DNA of 64,000 nt from Tropicibacter alexandrii (GTDB lineage Bacteria > Pseudomonadota > Alphaproteobacteria > Rhodobacterales > Rhodobacteraceae), in assembly GCF_003667315.2 (NCBI RefSeq), contig NZ_RCTZ02000002.1:62001-126000 (forward strand), read 5' to 3'. How positions within the stretch are numbered: the first letter of the stretch is position 1; every line of letters begins with the position of its first letter. Below the pieces are notes generated by a model. The model was given only the letters and a program-made list of their open reading frames with translations. It ran no database searches and had not been told where the DNA came from. Shown here piece by piece: positions 1 to 6,688 of this stretch. The position numbers and the translations under genes were made by a program.

Positions 1-1593
1 GTTCTCGATGGGGACCAGTTCGTCCAGCCGCCACTCGGTCACGATGAAGCCGCCCACATGCTGGGAGAGGTGCCTTGGAAACCCGATGATCTCTTGGATC
101 AGGTCCAGCGTCATCAGCAGGTGGCGGTCGGTCGGGTCAAGGCCGATCTCGCGCAGGCGTTCGGGCTGGATGCCGTCCGAGGAAAAGAACCCCCACAACT
201 GAGAGGACAGCGCGCCGACAGTGTCTTGGCTCAGGCCCATGGCGGTGCCGACCTCGCGCACGGCGCGCTTGCCGCGATAGTGGATGACGGTGGCGCACAG
301 CCCCGCGCGGTGCCGCCCGTAGCGGTCATAGATGTGCTGGATCACCTCCTCGCGGCGTTCATGCTCGAAATCCACGTCGATATCGGGCGGCTCGTCGCGC
401 GCCTCTGACACGAAACGCTCAAAGACCATCGTACCGATCTCGGGCGAGACCGAGGTCACGCCGAGGCAGTAGCAGACCACGGAATTGGCGGCGCTCCCGC
501 GCCCCTGACACAGGATATTGCGCGAGCGGGCAAAGGCCACGATGTCGCGCACGGTCAGGAAATACGGTTCGTATTTCAGCTTGGCGATCAGGTCCAACTC
601 ATGCGCGAGCATGGCGCGCACCTTGTCCGGCGCGCCATGCGGATAGCGCCAGTTCAGCCCCTCATGGGCGAGGCGGGACAGGCGTTGGGTCGCGGTCTCG
701 TCCCCGGTGATCTCGGAGGGGTATTCATAGCGCAACTCGCCCAGATCGAAGCTGCATTGCTCGGCAAGGGCGGCGGCGCGGGTGACGGCCGTTTCATGGC
801 GACCGAGGATGCGGCGCATCTCGGCCTCGGAGCGCAGGCGCTGTTCGCCATTGGGCAGGGCAAAGCGGCCCAGTTGGTCGATCCGGCAGCCCTGTCGGAT
901 GGCGGTCAGCACGTCGGCCATGCGGCGGCGACGGCCATGATGCATCATGGGTGCGGCGCTGGCGAGGGTGGGCACGTTCAGCCGTTGCGCCAGCTTGTCA
1001 TGGGCGTCGAAGCGGGCCACGTCATGCCCGTCATAGCGGGGCGTCAGGGCAAGGTGGCAGGCATGGCGGGCCAGCATCTGGGCCTGCGCCATCCAGTCGT
1101 CAGACGGGGTCAGCGCGGCGGGCGGGTGCAGGATCAACTGCACCCCGTCCAGCGTCTTGGGCAGGTCGGTCAGGTGCAGCTCGCACGCGCCCTTGGGCGC
1201 GCGGCGGCGGCCCAGCGTCAGCAGGCGGCAGAGCGTGGCCCAGCCCTGACGGGTGGCGGCAAGCGCGGTGGCTTCGATCCCGTCGGTGAAGCACAGCCGC
1301 GCGGCGGGGATCAGCCGGGGCAGGTTGGTGACGGGCAGGCTGGCGGGGCGGGGAATGTGCTCGGGGCAGGGCGGGCCGATGGGGCCGTCTGGCAAGGCGG
1401 CGGCGCGTTCGGCGATCTGGTGGCGAATCTCGCGCAGCTGCGACCACGCCCGGACGATGCCCGCGACGGAATTGCTGTCGGCGATGGCGATGGCCGAGAG
1501 GCCGATCAGGGCGGCACGCTCGGCATATTCCTCGGGGTGGGAGGCCCCGGTGAGAAAGGTGAAGTTGGATGTGATGCAGAGCTCGGCGAACAT
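1..1593 (-). CDS. dnaE2: Error-prone DNA polymerase DnaE2, N-terminal half (cut by the window edge)
   Basis: Alpha-subunit-like translesion polymerase used in SOS mutagenesis. The visible 531 residues start with CITSNFTFLTG, typical of the PHP domain (about residues 1-270), and run into the polymerase palm. GRGSAANS lies near residue 363 and PDIDVDFEHE, carrying two of the metal-binding aspartates, near residue 400. The protein is normally about 1,000-1,100 residues, so the rest lies beyond position 1. The ATG follows a LexA box by 13 bases, so SOS control is likely. In the usual imuA-imuB-dnaE2 cassette imuB lies just upstream. Here the upstream neighbour is a metal transporter permease and no imuA or imuB is in the window. 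Replicative DnaE1 is less likely because of the LexA box and the short PHP-to-palm spacing. Confidence 0.9.
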   Translation of the reverse strand, partial: MFAELCITSNFTFLTGASHPEEYAERAALIGLSAIAIADSNSVAGIVRAWSQLREIRHQIAERAAALPDGPIGPPCPEHIPRPASLPVTNLPRLIPAARLCFTDGIEATALAATRQGWATLCRLLTLGRRRAPKGACELHLTDLPKTLDGVQLILHPPAALTPSDDWMAQAQMLARHACHLALTPRYDGHDVARFDAHDKLAQRLNVPTLASAAPMMHHGRRRRMADVLTAIRQGCRIDQLGRFALPNGEQRLRSEAEMRRILGRHETAVTRAAALAEQCSFDLGELRYEYPSEITGDETATQRLSRLAHEGLNWRYPHGAPDKVRAMLAHELDLIAKLKYEPYFLTVRDIVAFARSRNILCQGRGSAANSVVCYCLGVTSVSPEIGTMVFERFVSEARDEPPDIDVDFEHERREEVIQHIYDRYGRHRAGLCATVIHYRGKRAVREVGTAMGLSQDTVGALSSQLWGFFSSDGIQPERLREIGLDPTDRHLLMTLDLIQEIIGFPRHLSQHVGGFIVTEWRLDELVPIEN

Positions 1594-1606
1594 GTGCCCG
1601 AGTTTA

Positions 1607-1621
1607 GTTCCTGATTTGTTC
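1607..1621 (-). promoter_or_regulatory. LexA (SOS) box of dnaE2
   Basis: On the minus strand the site reads GAAC-AAATCAG-GAAC (GTTC-N7-GTTC on the plus strand), an exact match to the alphaproteobacterial LexA direct-repeat operator. It ends 13 bases before the dnaE2 start codon, so bound repressor would block the promoter or early transcript. No second copy was noticed in the window. Confidence 0.85.
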
Positions 1622-1644
1622 TTTTTGGAGTCCTTTTCGGAGGG

Positions 1645-1668
1645 GGGCGGGGCGCAGCCCCGCCCTAC
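1645..1668 (-). repeat. GTAG-footed GC hairpin at the end of sitD (family C)
   Basis: GGGCGGGGC-GCA-GCCCCGCCC forms a perfect 9-bp stem. On the minus strand the stem is preceded by GTAG, and the TAG stop codon of sitD lies in that foot. It probably ends the sitABCD transcript before dnaE2. A sister copy lies at 5219-5242. The GTAG foot plus hairpin resembles REP elements; that link is an inference. Confidence 0.6.
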
Positions 1669-2573
1669 GCCATGTTCCGCCGAAACGGAGTCAGCAGCGC
1701 CGCTGCGCCCAAGAGCAGGCCCGAGACGGTGGCGATCATTCCCGCCGCAGACACCGCGCTGTCATGGCCCAGCCAGAGCGGCAGATAGGTGGCGAGCACA
1801 AAGCCCGACACCGCCGAGGCCAGTGCAAAGACCAGCGACCACGCGATCTGCGCGCCCAGCCGGTCGGTGATCAGCCGAGCCGTGGCGGGGGGGCAGATGA
1901 ACATGGCGATCGGGATGATCGCCCCCACCGCGTCAAACGCCGCCACGGCGGCCAGCGCGGCGGACAAGCTGACGCCCAGCCCGATGGCTGCCACCGGCAG
2001 GCCGAGCGCGCGGGCAAAGCCTTCGTCGAAGCTGCTGAGCGCGAGCGGACGCCAGAACACCCATGTCAGGACAGTCAGGACCAAAAGCGCCCCGACCATG
2101 CGCGGCAGTTCCGGCGGCAGGCCCTGCAAGGCCTGCCAGTCCAGCAGCGAGCCCCAGCCGGTCGCATCGATCCAGATCAGGCTTTCGAGATTGCCGTAGA
2201 GCGCGTGTTCCACATCGAGATGGACGCTCGACGTATCCGTCTGTTCTAGCAGCAACACCCCGGCGGCGAACAGCGTGGTAAAGACCACGCCCATCGCCAC
2301 ACCGTTCTCGACGCCCGCGCGGCGCAGCGCCTCGATCAGGGCCACGGCCAGCACGCTGGCCCCGGCCGCGCCCAGCAGCATCGGCCATGTGCTGGCGCTG
2401 CCGGTCAGCAGAAAGCCCAGCACGATCCCCGGCAGGACGACGTGGCTGATGGCATCGCCCAAAAGCGCCTGCCGCCGCAGGATCAGGAAATTGCCGGGAA
2501 GGGCGCAGGCCAGCGCGGCGCAGATCCCGATCAGCAGCGGGGCGAGCGAGAGCATGACGAAATCCGCCCCCAT
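1665..2573 (-). CDS. sitD: Manganese/iron ABC transporter permease SitD
   Basis: Second membrane subunit of a cluster-9 (Mn/Zn/Fe) ABC importer of the inner membrane, ABC-3 permease family, 302 residues. It begins MGADFVMLSLAPLLIG and contains many hydrophobic segments plus the family-typical stretch GDAISHVVLPGIVLGF near the N-terminus. Its ATG overlaps the sitC TGA by one base, so the two are translationally coupled. It is the last gene of sitABCD; the order binding protein, ATPase, permease, permease is the Sit order. The metal cannot be read from this subunit. Manganese is favoured by the Fur/Mur-type operator in front of sitA. Confidence 0.85.
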   Translation of the reverse strand: MGADFVMLSLAPLLIGICAALACALPGNFLILRRQALLGDAISHVVLPGIVLGFLLTGSASTWPMLLGAAGASVLAVALIEALRRAGVENGVAMGVVFTTLFAAGVLLLEQTDTSSVHLDVEHALYGNLESLIWIDATGWGSLLDWQALQGLPPELPRMVGALLVLTVLTWVFWRPLALSSFDEGFARALGLPVAAIGLGVSLSAALAAVAAFDAVGAIIPIAMFICPPATARLITDRLGAQIAWSLVFALASAVSGFVLATYLPLWLGHDSAVSAAGMIATVSGLLLGAAALLTPFRRNMA

Positions 2574-3448
2574 CACGCGCGTCTCCACAGCAGGCCGCGC
2601 GCCGGGGCGGCAAACAGCGACAGAGTGAACAGCGCGCTTGCTGTCAGCACGATCAGCGGGCCCGTGGGCAGGTCCGGTGCCGTGGCCGACAGTGCCGCGC
2701 CCACATAGCCCGACAGAGCGCCGATCCCGCCCGAGATGGCGACCACGCGGGCCGCGCTTTCGGACCAGAACCGCGCGGCTGCTGACGGGATGATCAGCAG
2801 CGCCACGATCAGGATCAGGCCGACGATCTTCAGCCCCGTCACGGTCACGGCCAGCACCAGCAGCATCAAGGCGCGGTCCAGCCGGTCGGTGTCGATGCCC
2901 GTCACGCGGGCATAGCCGGGGTCGAAGGCGGCGATCAGCAGCGGGCGGCGCAGCGCCAGCGTGGCCGCCAGCACCAGCGCACCCCCGGCGGCAATGGTCA
3001 GCGCCTCGCTGCGCAGCATCCCGGCGGTGGCACCAAGGAGGAAGTCTTCGAGCCCGGCCTGCTGGCCCGTCGACAGGGTCTGGATCACCGTCAGCAGAAC
3101 GATTCCCGCCCCGAAGAAGACCGACAGGATCGCGCCGATCGCGGTGTCTTCGGTCAGGCGGGTGCGGCGCGTGAGCCAGCCCATGACCCACAGGCCCGCA
3201 GCGGCGGACAGCGCCGAGCCCAGCATCAGGCCGGGCAAGAACCGCCCGTCGCCGCCAAGCGACACCATGACCAGAAAGGCCAGCGCCAGCCCGGGCAGGG
3301 TGGCATGGCTGATCGCATCCGAGACGAGCGCGCGCTTGCGCAGGGTCAAAAACGCCCCGACCGTGCCCGCCGCCAGCCCGAGTGCCGTGGCACCAAGGGC
3401 GACCAGCGTGGCGTTATAGCCCAGTTGCAGCGTCAGCGCGTCCAGCAT
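2573..3448 (-). CDS. sitC: Manganese/iron ABC transporter permease SitC
   Basis: First membrane subunit of the importer, 291 residues, ABC-3 permease family. It starts MLDALTLQLGYNATLV and carries the conserved segment KRALVSDAISHATLPGLALAF near residues 40-60, followed by about eight hydrophobic spans. Its ATG overlaps the stop of sitB (ATGA), and its own stop overlaps the start of sitD. SitC and SitD, clearly related in sequence, should form a heterodimeric channel driven by SitB. Confidence 0.85.
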   Translation of the reverse strand: MLDALTLQLGYNATLVALGATALGLAAGTVGAFLTLRKRALVSDAISHATLPGLALAFLVMVSLGGDGRFLPGLMLGSALSAAAGLWVMGWLTRRTRLTEDTAIGAILSVFFGAGIVLLTVIQTLSTGQQAGLEDFLLGATAGMLRSEALTIAAGGALVLAATLALRRPLLIAAFDPGYARVTGIDTDRLDRALMLLVLAVTVTGLKIVGLILIVALLIIPSAAARFWSESAARVVAISGGIGALSGYVGAALSATAPDLPTGPLIVLTASALFTLSLFAAPARGLLWRRA

Positions 3449-4197
3449 CAATGCCCCGGCAGGGTGCCCCCATAGGTGCGAGCCAGCGTGGCGCGGGTAA
3501 AGGTGGTGGCGACAGGGCCTTCGGCCATGGCATGGCGGTTGAGCAGGAAGACCCGGTCGAAATAGGCCTCGACCGTGGACAGGTCGTGATGCACGGCGAC
3601 CACGGTCTTGCCCGCGTCGCGCAGGCCCTGAAGCACGGCGATGATCGCCGCTTCGGTGGCGGCATCGACCCCGGCCAAAGGTTCGTCGAGCAGGTAGAGG
3701 TCGGCCTCTTGGGCCAGCGCCCGCGCAAGGAAGACGCGCTGCTGCTGGCCGCCCGAAAGCTGGCCGATCTGGCGGGTGGCGTAATCCTCCATGCCCACGC
3801 GGGCAAGGCAGGCCTGCGCGCGGTCCAGATGCTGCGCCTTGACCCGGCCGAGCAGGCCCAGATCGCGGTAGAGACCCATCATCACCACGTCGAGCGCCCG
3901 GGCCGGAAACTCCCAATCGACCGAGGCGCGCTGCGGCACATAGGCGATGCGGGCGCGCTGACGGGGCAGGGGGTCGCCCCAGAACCGCACCAGCCCGCTG
4001 CGGGCCGATACAAGGCCGAGGCAGGTCTTGAGCAGGGTCGATTTGCCCGCGCCGTTGGGGCCGATGATCGCGGTCATCTGGCCCGGCGCGATGGTCATGT
4101 GGATGCCGTCCAGCACCGGCGCGCCGCGATAGGCGACGGTCAGGTCCTGCACCGAAAGCGGGCTATGGATCTGGCGCGCCACGTCGAACGGGCTCAT
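3448..4197 (-). CDS. sitB: Manganese/iron ABC transporter ATPase SitB
   Basis: Cytoplasmic ATPase of the metal importer, 249 residues. Walker A GPNGAGKST is at residues 46-54, the signature LSGGQQQR near 147 and Walker B LYLLDEPLAG shortly after, ending with the switch histidine in AVHHD. It overlaps the stop of sitA (ATGA) at its start and the start of sitC at its end, so the four genes form one coupled operon. Confidence 0.9.
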   Translation of the reverse strand: MSPFDVARQIHSPLSVQDLTVAYRGAPVLDGIHMTIAPGQMTAIIGPNGAGKSTLLKTCLGLVSARSGLVRFWGDPLPRQRARIAYVPQRASVDWEFPARALDVVMMGLYRDLGLLGRVKAQHLDRAQACLARVGMEDYATRQIGQLSGGQQQRVFLARALAQEADLYLLDEPLAGVDAATEAAIIAVLQGLRDAGKTVVAVHHDLSTVEAYFDRVFLLNRHAMAEGPVATTFTRATLARTYGGTLPGH

Positions 4198-5144
4198 GCC
4201 GGGCCTCCGAGCTTGCCGAAGAGGCCGGTTTCCGGTGCTTCGCCACCAAGCGCGCGGGTGATCGTGGTCACGTTATGGTCGATCATGCCCAGATAGGTGC
4301 CCTCATAGGTGCCGGGCTGGCCCATCGCGTCGGAATAGAGCGTGCCGCCGATCCGAACCTCGTGGCCCTCGGCGGCGGCGCCTTCGATCAGCGCGCGGAT
4401 GTTGCGATCGGAGACCGAGCTTTCGACGAAGACCGCCTTGATTTGGCGGGAGACAAGAGTGTCGACCAGTTCGGCAATGCGGGCAAGCCCCGCCTCGGAC
4501 TGGGTCGAGAGGCCTTGGATGCCCATCACCTCAAACCCGTAATCGGCGCCGAAGTAGCCGAACGCGTCGTGGGCTGTGACCAGCACGCGCGCCGCGTCCG
4601 GCACCGTGGCCAGCGCCGCGCGGGCGCGGGTGTCGCAGGTGTCTATGGCGTCGAGGTAGCGGGCCGCGTTGGTGCCGAACTCGGGGGCGTCCCGCTGTGC
4701 TGAGATCGCGTCGCGCGTGGCGGCAACCGCGTAGCGCCACAGGCGCGGCGCCATCCACAGATGCGGATCGGCGCGGCCCTCGTAATCGGCGTGGCGCAAG
4801 AGATGCTCGGCCGGGGTGGCCTCGGCCACGGCGGTCACCGGCACGCGCCGGGACAGGTCCGTCAGAAGGCGTTCCAGTTGCGCCTCCAGATAGAGGCCGT
4901 TCCACAGCACCAGATCGGCACGCGCGAGCGTGGCCACATCGCTGCGGGTCTGGCGGTAGGCGTGGGGGTCGACGCCGCTGCCCATCAGCTGGGTGACCTC
5001 GACCAGATCGCCGCCGATGGCGCGGGCCGCGTCGGCGATCATGCCGGTCGTGGCCACCACGTTGAGACGGGTTTGAGCAAACGCCGGGCGCGCCAGCAAG
5101 GGCGCGGCAAGGGCTCCGGTCAGGAATGAGCGACGTGTGGGCAT
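4194..5144 (-). CDS. sitA: Periplasmic metal-binding protein SitA
   Basis: Cluster-9 substrate-binding protein, 316 residues, delivering metal to SitBCD. The N-terminus MPTRRSFLTG with a hydrophobic core ending ARPAFAQ looks like a Tat or Sec signal peptide of 24 residues. Likely metal ligands are His61 (VDPHAY), the His of ADPHLWMAP, the Glu of VESSVS and the Asp of LYSDAMG, the pattern of the TroA/PsaA/SitA group. There is no long His-rich loop of the kind seen in many ZnuA proteins, which favours Mn (or Fe) over Zn. The start was chosen for its signal peptide; a longer in-frame extension would cross the operator. Confidence 0.85.
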   Translation of the reverse strand: MPTRRSFLTGALAAPLLARPAFAQTRLNVVATTGMIADAARAIGGDLVEVTQLMGSGVDPHAYRQTRSDVATLARADLVLWNGLYLEAQLERLLTDLSRRVPVTAVAEATPAEHLLRHADYEGRADPHLWMAPRLWRYAVAATRDAISAQRDAPEFGTNAARYLDAIDTCDTRARAALATVPDAARVLVTAHDAFGYFGADYGFEVMGIQGLSTQSEAGLARIAELVDTLVSRQIKAVFVESSVSDRNIRALIEGAAAEGHEVRIGGTLYSDAMGQPGTYEGTYLGMIDHNVTTITRALGGEAPETGLFGKLGGPA

Positions 5145-5194
5145 GGGGCCTCCTTTGATTGTGCATATGCGAGGCACTCGCAACAAGTCAAGGT

Positions 5195-5215
5195 TTTTGA
5201 GAATGATTCTCAAAA
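5195..5215 (-). promoter_or_regulatory. Fur/Mur-type operator of sitABCD
   Basis: A perfect 21-bp inverted repeat with centre G5205; its inner part reads TTTGAGAATGATTCTCAAA. The TGAGAAT-N-ATTCTCA form is a classical Fur-family box. In rhizobia and roseobacters sit operons are repressed by the Fur homologue Mur in response to manganese, so a Mur site is the best reading. It lies 50 bases upstream of the sitA start. Confidence 0.8.
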
Positions 5216-5218
5216 GGG

Positions 5219-5242
5219 GGTCGGGGCAAAGCCCCGACCTAC
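5219..5242 (-). repeat. GTAG-footed GC hairpin (family C)
   Basis: GGTCGGGGC-AAA-GCCCCGACC, a 9-bp perfect stem. On the minus strand it is preceded by GTAG, as in the copy at 1645-1668. It sits directly beside the sit operator in the region between sitA and deoC, which are divergent. Confidence 0.5.
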
Positions 5243-5354
5243 AGGCCGTCGTGAGGATATTGAGGACATGCATGGCCCCGAGGGAAGGCTTGAACTCGGG
5301 ATCAGGGCAAGGCAGGCTTGGCAGGTTCCGGCCTGATGCCGTGCGGAGACTGCG

Positions 5355-6347
5355 ATGACCTCAAGCCCTTTGAAACCCGGGATCGATCACCTGCCGCAGG
5401 TGCAGGATGCGCGCAATCCCGGCATGGAGCTGGACATGGACTGGGTGATGCGGGCGCGGGCGAACCGCTCTGCCATCGAGCGGCGCGCGGCGACCCTGCC
5501 GGGGCGGAGGTCGGTCAAGAAGGACTATCAGGCTGCATGGCTGGCGCGGGCGATTTCCTGCATCGACCTGACGACGCTGGCCGGGGATGACACGCCGGGC
5601 CGTGTCGCGCGGCTGTGCGCCAAGGCGCGCCAGCCGGTGCGCGCCGATCTTTTGCAGGCTTTGGGGCTTGAGGGGCTGACCGTGGGCGCGGTCTGCGTCT
5701 ATCACGACATGATCGCCCCTGCGGTTGCGGCGCTTGAGGGCTCGGGCATCCCGGTGGCCGCTGTCAGCACCGGTTTTCCGGCGGGGCTGTCGCCGATGCA
5801 TCTGCGGGTTGCCGAGATCGAGGAAAGCGTCAAGGCCGGTGCAGAGGAGATCGACATCGTGATTTCCCGCCGCAAGGTGCTGAGCGGCGATTGGCAGGGG
5901 CTTTATGACGAGATGCGGGCCTTTCGCGCCGCCTGCGGCCCGGCCCATGTCAAGGCGATCCTCGCCACGGGCGAGTTGGGGACGTTGCAGAACGTGGCAA
6001 AGGCCTCTCTGGTCTGCATGATGGCGGGGGCGGATTTCATCAAGACCTCAACCGGCAAGGAAAGCGTCAACGCGACGCTGCCCGTGTCGCTGGTGATGAT
6101 CCGCGCGATCCGGGAGTATCATGAAAAGACGGGCTGCCGTGTCGGCTACAAGCCCGCGGGCGGGATTTCCAAGGCCAAGGACGCGCTGGTCTACCTGTCC
6201 CTGATCAAGGAGGAACTGGGCGACCGCTGGCTGCGCCCGGATCTGTTCCGCTTTGGGGCCTCGTCGCTATTGGGCGATATCGAGCGGCAGTTGGAGCATC
6301 ATGTGACGGGCGCCTACTCCGCCTCGTGGCGGCACGCGATCGGGTGA
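5355..6347 (+). CDS. deoC: Deoxyribose-phosphate aldolase DeoC
   Basis: Cleaves 2-deoxyribose 5-phosphate to acetaldehyde and glyceraldehyde 3-phosphate in deoxynucleoside breakdown. It is a cytoplasmic TIM-barrel class I aldolase of 330 residues. The Schiff-base lysine lies in FIKTSTGK and the second active-site lysine in YKPAGGI; VCVYHDM is also typical. The protein is longer than E. coli DeoC (about 260) because of an N-terminal extension of about 60 residues, normal for the long type. A small membrane protein and an ALDH16 enzyme follow directly; the latter can oxidise the acetaldehyde released here. Confidence 0.92.
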   Translation: MTSSPLKPGIDHLPQVQDARNPGMELDMDWVMRARANRSAIERRAATLPGRRSVKKDYQAAWLARAISCIDLTTLAGDDTPGRVARLCAKARQPVRADLLQALGLEGLTVGAVCVYHDMIAPAVAALEGSGIPVAAVSTGFPAGLSPMHLRVAEIEESVKAGAEEIDIVISRRKVLSGDWQGLYDEMRAFRAACGPAHVKAILATGELGTLQNVAKASLVCMMAGADFIKTSTGKESVNATLPVSLVMIRAIREYHEKTGCRVGYKPAGGISKAKDALVYLSLIKEELGDRWLRPDLFRFGASSLLGDIERQLEHHVTGAYSASWRHAIG

Positions 6348-6355
6348 GCGGGCAT

Positions 6356-6378
6356 GGGTATTTTGACCAAGAAGAAAC
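6356..6378 (+). repeat. Short form of repeat family A
   Basis: The 23-bp stretch starting GGGTATTTTGACCAAGAAG, just after the deoC stop codon. An identical 23-bp copy lies at 34696-34718, and it is a diverged relative of the block found at six other gene ends in this window. This copy has no leading GC hairpin. Confidence 0.6.
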
Positions 6379-6394
6379 AGGGGGTCCGGTCGGC

Positions 6395-6688
6395 ATGATG
6401 CGGAGCAATCCCTATATGCTGCTGTTCGGCCTGTTCTTTGCCCTGTTTCTGGGCGCGCGGGGGTGGCGGCGGCGCGTGTTGAAGCGCGCGGTGCGTGATC
6501 TGCCGACGCGGTTGCGGCGCAGGGTGGGCGAGGAGCCCGGCTATGAGCCGCCCGACGATCTGCCCGAGGAGATGGAGGGATATGCCGCCCTGCATCGCCG
6601 CTCGGCGCGGATCATGCATGCCGTCTGGGCCGTCGCCTTTTGCTGGCTGGCTTACGTGATTTACCTCCTGTTGGAGCATCTGCAATGA
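6395..6688 (+). CDS. Small two-span membrane protein of unknown function
   Basis: 97 residues beginning MMRSNPYMLLFGLFFALFLG. One hydrophobic span lies near residues 6-18, a basic stretch (RGWRRRVLKRAVRD) follows, then an acidic-proline middle part and a second span near 78-95. Its stop overlaps the ATG of the ALDH gene (ATGA), so it is translated together with deoC and the dehydrogenase. I do not recognise the family. Position suggests an accessory role in the same pathway, but nothing in the sequence proves it. An in-frame start further upstream would overlap deoC and was rejected. Confidence 0.65.
   Translation: MMRSNPYMLLFGLFFALFLGARGWRRRVLKRAVRDLPTRLRRRVGEEPGYEPPDDLPEEMEGYAALHRRSARIMHAVWAVAFCWLAYVIYLLLEHLQ

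Noticed and set aside
601-1614. A 337-codon plus-strand frame opposite dnaE2
   Set aside because: The minus strand encodes clear DnaE2 motifs through the same region.
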